DNA of 64,000 bases from contig JASANG010004004.1 of NCBI GenBank assembly GCA_030248215.1, positions 62,001 through 126,000 on the forward strand. Reading direction: 5' to 3'. The DNA is from Enoplolaimus lenunculus (lineage: Eukaryota > Nematoda > Enoplea > Enoplida > Thoracostomopsidae). Shown one piece after another: positions 58,574 to 64,000 of the stretch. Position numbers and translations under genes: made by a program. Within the stretch, counting starts at the first letter, position 1. The number at the start of each line of letters is the position of its first letter. Under the pieces are notes generated by a model that had not been told where the DNA came from, did not search any database, and saw only the letters and a list, made by a program, of their open reading frames with translations.

Positions 58574-59337
58574 ATATTAAATACTTGTGAGTGTGACTAT
58601 GCAGTGACGTTAGGAGACGCAGAAACTAGACTCTTCTAAGATTTTTAACTTTACGTTAAATGACACCATTGCGGGTGCGCTCAACTCGTTAAGAAGTATT
58701 AACAATTGAACCATATTTCGCTATGATCTTGCGTAAACAGCACTTTAGTTTCGAGATTTCGAAGGTATATAATATAATCGCAGAGTGTTACACGTCGCTT
58801 TCTGCATTAACTTGTAATATCACGCGGTCTCAAATGCGGGCACTCCCTCAGTCAAGTGGCAGGTATTTATGGAACGAAGTCTAATGTGCCAGAATAGATA
58901 CCTATTTATGTTGTAAAAAATATGTCGTAGGCCAATCTGGTATCCAGGGCAATTACCTATTGGCCAGGTCCAATCTGCTATTCTGAGCAAATAGCAGCCT
59001 GGCTTAGGCCAAATAGCTTTTGTTATATGTAGCAAAACAACAGCGATGTAAAATTAACGCTGATTGGTTAATGGTGTTGCGTCTGTCCAAATAATCAAAT
59101 TTAATTGGTCTATAAGTTTAATAGCAGTTTAGCCTAAACGAACAGCTATTACGCAAAACGGCATATTGTCCTAGGCCAATTGGTAATTGGCTTGAACAGC
59201 TGATTGTCCAACGACATATACGTAATCTGTATGGGAACGGATGTGGGCAAAATATAATAAGAATTTTTTCAGTGTTTTTGATTTTTTTCTTAAAAGTCCA
59301 TACACACACTGTGAATACTATTTCAATTGAGTGTTGC
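58574..59337. other. Intron 1 sequence, nothing recognised
   Basis: Part of the 1799-bp first intron of the EGF gene. GGCCAATCTGGTATCCAGGG and inverses around 58930-59190 suggest an old palindromic repeat. Confidence 0.35.
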
Positions 59338-59461
59338 ACTGGCGGCGTAAAATTTATTCTCCGCTTTAGGAAGTAACACAAGATTTTTCTCGACACGTCA
59401 ATTAAGCCAGGTACTACAGACGTTTCACTACATACCCCACCACTCCTAAATCGGCCACTGA
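59338..59461. mobile_element. Probable MITE with CACTGGCGG ends
   Basis: CACTGGCGGCGTAAAATTTA faces CTCCTAAATCGGCCACTG, the familiar CAGTGGC(G)GATTTAGG end of hAT-type MITEs. No clean target duplication. Confidence 0.45.
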
Positions 59462-59518
59462 TGTTGTTACTCCTCCCAAATTTGGAGGAAGTACGCTCAA
59501 CACTGAATCTCGTGATGC

Positions 59519-59833
59519 CTGGGTGCAATCGGAATTCCGATTCCGATTAGTGTTTCGAATCAAAAGTCAAAACCAGATCCGATTCCGATTGCACAATCAA
59601 TCGGAATCGCAATTCTGACATTTTAATTTTAATACTACTTGTTGTGATATGTTGCATAAGAATCCTGTATCATTTATATTTAAATTGCTTTCGATGAGTG
59701 AACTTTTGTCATATAAAACAAATTATCCATACAGTCACAAAATTTCTAGTTTCGATTTCGATGCCGATTACAATTAATAAATTTGCTGTTCCAATTCCGA
59801 TCCCGCTATAATCTAGTTCCGCTTTGCCCCCTG
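59519..59833. mobile_element. hAT-like MITE with TTCCGA interior, in intron 1
   Basis: It begins CTGGGTGCAATCGGAATTCC and ends GTTCCGCTTTGCCCCCTG. The flanks are CGTGATGC at 59511-59518 and 59834-59841, an exact 8-bp duplication. The interior carries repeated ATTCCG/CGGAAT units at both sides. Confidence 0.8.
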
Positions 59834-59948
59834 CGTGATGCCTCATGTTTAACTCGCAGTGTGGCAGAGAGCCGCACTTTGCCGTTATCATATACTCTTG
59901 ATGCGGTGTTACTTTAGTATATTTGAACTTATCGAATATTTATTTCAG

Positions 59949-60024
59949 ACATTCAAACGTGTTCGCCGAATCCGTGTCGCAATGGTGGCGCTTGTAGAAA
60001 TAATGGATCTCAAACTTATTGCAG
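59949..60024 (+). CDS. EGF-repeat protein (Notch-like?), exon 2: first half of EGF 1
   Basis: A 76-nt exon between TTATTTCAG and GTGCGT, phase 1 in and phase 2 out. It encodes CSPNPCRNGGAC then RNNGSQTYC: cysteines 1-4 of an EGF domain with the conserved NGG turn. Cysteines 5 and 6 must be in exon 3, which I could not find before 64000. In vertebrate NOTCH genes, as I recall (NOTCH3), exon 1 also ends in phase 1 and exon 2 is about 79 bp, ends in phase 2 and stops just after cysteine 4 of EGF 1. The match in size, phases and split point favours Notch, a transmembrane receptor for Delta/Serrate ligands. Other large EGF proteins are not excluded. Confidence 0.7.
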
Positions 60025-61109
60025 GTGCGTATATTTTTTGATTACGACTTTGCTATATAAGTTTATTTTACAATGGTTGTGTAGTATGTTCGCAACAAAG
60101 CATTCGCTTATCAGTATTGATTGCGTTGATTTAGTGTAAACCGAGTCTGATTAACTATTGACTATGCGTTACGTATGTTACAAAGTATTCGCTGCTAAAC
60201 AAGCGGCCGCTGTAGTAATACGTGTATTACAGCGTATTGATTTTGATTGTATTGGAATGCAAGTGTTTGGTAGGTATAGTTGCGGGTTAGACGCCGGCTC
60301 TCTACAGGCTTTTGCCAGTATGAAAACATAGATGGGTGCACGCTACATATATAAGTATTACTGTGAACCAGGTAGGTAGGTAGGTAGGTAGTAGGAACTT
60401 TAGTGCAGGTATTGCGGCATGCAAGACGCAGGTTTATTTACATAAGCTGGGTGAAATCACATACGTTCCTACGCGTATCTGTCAGGGGACATCCGAAAAT
60501 CTGCCTATGGCTTTGGCAAAAAATCGACATCCGTCTTCGGTAGCGTTTTTGCGCGAGGTTGTCAGAGGATTTCGGACAAAAGAAGCTTAGTAACTGTAAA
60601 TTATGTTTAAATTTTTCAAATTCAACAGTTTTATGATCTAATCATGCTTATTCAACGGCTCCGGTGAAATTTATTGACCTCCAGCTCCGGTGGTATTAAT
60701 TTACAATCTAGCTTACTACTGTTTTGTGAGCAGCATCTAAGATGGCAAAATCAAACGTTTCAAAACAGTTTTTCGAAAGAAACTCTGGGTTGGGGCTCAA
60801 AATCGGCAATAAGTCGCAGCTGGTTCGGTTAACAAATTCATTGGGTTGGTACAGCAGACGTAACGTAAAGTGAACTCAATCAGGAGTGTGATAAAGTTAT
60901 TGAATTAAAATGTAATCAACCTGCACTGCGACATGCCCATTGTGCAATTGGCTTTGTAATGTCAAAGCGAGAACTACAAAAATGTTAATGGTAACATATA
61001 TATTTGAAGGCAAATCGAAAGTTGTCTATTTTTGGCTAAGTACATTTATATATGTTTGAAAATGTGGTTAGGTTTCTTGTGTAATCGAATTGAGTATATG
61101 CATATTCTG
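60025..61109. other. Intron 2 with repeats
   Basis: GGTAGGTAGGTAGGTAGGTA at 60371 is a short microsatellite. 60490-60700 (AAAAAATCGACATCCGTCTT, GACCTCCAGCTCCGGTGG) is a diverged member of the CCGGCT-type MITE family of 41988. No exon recognised. Confidence 0.4.
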
Positions 61110-61518
61110 TAGGGATGCGCCGATATCAAAATTTTTGCCGATGCCGATTCTTATTTTGAAATTTTGTCGATGCCGAACCAATGCCGATTCTAATTTTAGT
61201 ACACCATGCTTAATGAACAGATAGGATAATGCATTAGATCATTATGTGAAAACTTAAACTCTAACCATCATAAACGATTATAATTTTAGACGAACGGTTC
61301 ATTTCAATTCATTTTTTCACACAAAAACGCAGTAAAAGATATCAGTTTTGCTGACCGGTCACAGCGATAAGCGCCCACAAATGAAACTGATAGCATTCAA
61401 ACGGACTGTCATGTCCAAAAAGTATCGACAAAGAATCGGCAATTTTTTTGCAGTGCCGATGCAGTGACTCAAGAAAACTGCCGATTTTTACCGATGCCGA
61501 TTAATCGGCACATCCCTA
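61110..61518. mobile_element. hAT-like MITE with GCCGAT interior, in intron 2
   Basis: It begins TAGGGATGCGCCGATATC and ends TTAATCGGCACATCCCTA. The flanks are ATATTCTG at 61102-61109 and 61519-61526, an exact 8-bp duplication. Repeated ATGCCGATTC units lie at both sides of an AT-rich core. No transposase frame. Confidence 0.85.
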
Positions 61519-64000
61519 ATATTCTGTTAACGGTTTACAATATATACTTTCAAACGTATATTTAGAAGTAAACTAAGTATACATTTGTATACATAGGCGG
61601 CACGTACCTACGTATTTACTGTATTCATTGACTGAATTGCACTGAAAAGAAAGTGAGAAACAGCTTGTTTAACACTGATTATCATAGCATTTATAGCGCA
61701 GTTGTTGTTGTTGTTGTTACAGTTCGAAGACTGTGAGTGCATATTTAGCTTAGTATAGTATAATTCCCAATGATTTTATAGTCAACAATACGTAGAGTCA
61801 AGGGTATTACGGTTTTAAGTGCTGTATTTTCTCACGAATTTATAATATATTTTATTTGGTGCTTTGTCGTTTTGTAAATTGAATAGCAAGCAAGCTTTAT
61901 TTAGTGGGCAAAAGATTAAAAATACGTATACGTCTTTTGTTAAATCGTCTTTATATATCGTTATATACGTATGTTATATATCAAACAATTAAAACGAATA
62001 TTTGAAGCAGGTGCCATGTTAACATGAAATATTCGAATCTCCTCATATTCTGTCGAGGCTGTCACTGACATGTAACAATGCAGTATCGACACTGTGAGGC
62101 GCGGTCTGGTTTCATTTTTGGCCATGGCCAGGGCACGCAGACCAATAATATAGCAAAACAAGATTAAAATTAATTTTTCGGTGATAACTTTCCGGTTCCG
62201 GTAAATTGTAATTCCGGTAGTATTCTGATATACTGGATACTTTTTTGCCACTGGTGGTAGGGGTCACCTTTTTACAGCACTGAGCGAGCTTGACTATTAA
62301 CAAAGGTAAAGCGAAATGTTCTGAGAAATCTTTTTTGAAATCCTGTCTCAACTGCAAAAATAGCGTCTCGCATCCTTTTATTTCATGTGTCGTTGATTGT
62401 GGGTGGTGTTAATATCAGGCTAAAAAGCTGTGTTTTCGTGGTGTGTAATAATTTTTCATTTTACATATACGTGTATCATGGCCATGGGCTGTGGTGTGTG
62501 GTTGTATGTTTTCATTTAAACAAATTGCTAAAGAAATTTCGAACTATTGCGTTGTATACGTGTAATGTAGACAATTTTTTTACACATTTTACATTACCCT
62601 GCCATCTTGTGAAGTTGTAATATATATTCAAACGCGGCTGAGGCTTGGCTTGAGCTGATGATAGTGATCTTTGTACGTACATCTGTGTATGTATGCAACA
62701 AAATTTGATACATATATAAGTAAGGGATATACTGGGAACATAAACAATTTAATGGGCTGTATTTGAAGCGGGCGGAGCATTGAAAAGAACACTGATGATG
62801 AGAGACTCAATTGAAAGTAAGCGCAATGCGTATATGCGTATTAAAGGGTGAAATTAACTGTGGGAATACTTAATGTGATTTATTTAAATTTTGATGACTC
62901 CCTCTGATTGTGGAAGTTTTGAAAGATGCGAAATGATTTCAAACTATAATTAGCTAACTGGAATATTAAAATTAACTGGCAGGGATCATGCAGTGTTGCG
63001 ATGGGTACCGTTATCCTGAGTTGAATTCAAACGTTATCGAACATCCAAAATTAATATCTTTCGCTATCGTATCTGTATACGTATGTGTCGATTAATCGGT
63101 ATCGATAATAATGTAGCAATTCTAAATGTGATTCAAGCATCATGCTGAAATTAAAATAGGTGTCGCATCCGTTCGTCTAAATTTCAAAATAAAACTCGGC
63201 ATCGGCAAAAATGTTTGGTAGCATCATCCGCACATTTGTATTTTGTATATTTACATCGTTCATTTGCGGTTGATTCCACTAGTTGCCAAAGCTTAATATT
63301 GGCATTTCGGTTTTGGAAGTAAATTAATTTCTGCTTATTTGTAACAATTACGATTTCGGCATCGGTATCAGTTTAATCGAACTCCGGTTATATATATTCT
63401 TATGTTACGTACCATTATTGTATTAAATGACAGTTAAACGAGGCTGGCTTACTGACCACTGACCTATTGCACTTTCATTGTCCATTCAATGTGTATAAGT
63501 ATGTATTTATTTATGCGATGTGTACAATTAATCTTGCATATTATACGGAGTATATGTATACATTATAAACGCAGTGAAACTGTCCCATTCCACTACATTC
63601 AGTTAAATATATCAAATTGTTGCTATAACGAAATTGCAGTCTTCATTTTCTGTATAAACTGCATGCAAGTTGAATATGGACATACTCATGTGTAGATTGT
63701 TAATTCATTAATTGTGCAGATCACATTTCGTTGCCTGCATAGTAAAGTATTATTGAACGTAAGTTGAGATGCAAATTTGAAATATATTTCAAAGTTCAAA
63801 CTATTATATATGCACAGCCAGCCTATTCTATACACATGGCCTACACTCGAAACAGTTTTTACTGCAATATGTTAAATTTGTTGCAGATTGACGAGTAAGA
63901 GAGTTCCAACCAGGGGATGCAGGGCTTATAAAAACCTTTTTCTAAAAGGAAATTCAGAGATTTAGGCATACTTTGAGTACTAACTAATCAGATTAGCCTT
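61519..64000. other. Continuation of the EGF gene's second intron, no exon found
   Basis: No acceptor followed by a phase-2-compatible Cys-rich EGF half was found. Candidates at 61719, 63720 and 63887 were read and rejected. A few GTTGTTGTT and TATA-rich runs are the only repeats seen. Confidence 0.45.

Noticed and set aside
63876-63960. TTTGTTGCAG-ATTGACGAG as the EGF gene's third exon
   Set aside because: The acceptor and phase fit, but the peptide (LTSKRVPTRGCRAY) lacks the C-X-C-P-GF pattern expected for the second half of an EGF domain.

Overview
The window is AT-rich animal DNA. The coding sequences are split by GT-AG introns, genes are sparse, and short non-autonomous DNA transposons and simple repeats fill most of the rest. 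The protein families seen (an aminergic GPCR with three N-glycosylation sequons, a secreted EGF protein, a SAM-domain signalling adaptor, an F-box type LRR protein) point to a metazoan, most likely an invertebrate. The species cannot be named from the sequence alone.

Layout. 1-480: two minisatellites. 1179-1429 (+): last exon of an FBXL-like leucine-rich-repeat gene that comes in from the left. 1998-5837 (-): a complete two-exon amine receptor of the 5-HT2-like type, with a third cytoplasmic loop of about 620 residues carrying two long asparagine tracts. It converges tail-to-tail on the FBXL gene. 6-23 kb: no recognised gene; MITEs, hairpin elements and tRNA-like sequences. 23533-24315 (-): two exons of a small SAM-domain protein that aligns with Drosophila Aveugle and vertebrate SAMD10/SAMD12; each exon is short and the pair is easily missed. 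24620-27540 (+): a decayed LINE in which a copy of its own C-terminal end sits inside the endonuclease region. 28-49 kb: transposon debris, including clear nested insertions. 50492-51601 (+): an unrecognised open frame that looks like a secreted, tail-anchored cysteine-rich protein. 52.8-56 kb: arrays of an odd low-complexity repeat. 58035-60024 (+): signal-peptide exon and first half-EGF exon of a large EGF-repeat gene running off the right edge. Its exon sizes, phases and cysteine split resemble the start of Notch.

The main structural story is the transposons. At least eight elements of 120-410 bp carry hAT-like ends and 8-9 bp target duplications, and each has an interior built from its own short simple repeat (TTAGGC-, CCGGCT-, GTCTCG-, TTCCGA-, GTTCCT- or GCCGAT-like). 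A second family of about 440 bp flanked by TA (Tc1/mariner-type, ends CTGTAGTGACCC) has eight copies plus one lone end. A third, self-complementary family (ends CACTGCAAAAAATGG) has three copies. Several elements are nested, which gives a relative order of insertion.

The receptor, the SAM adaptor (RAS-MAPK pathway in its relatives), the FBXL protein and the EGF gene are separate loci; nothing in the sequence ties them into one pathway.
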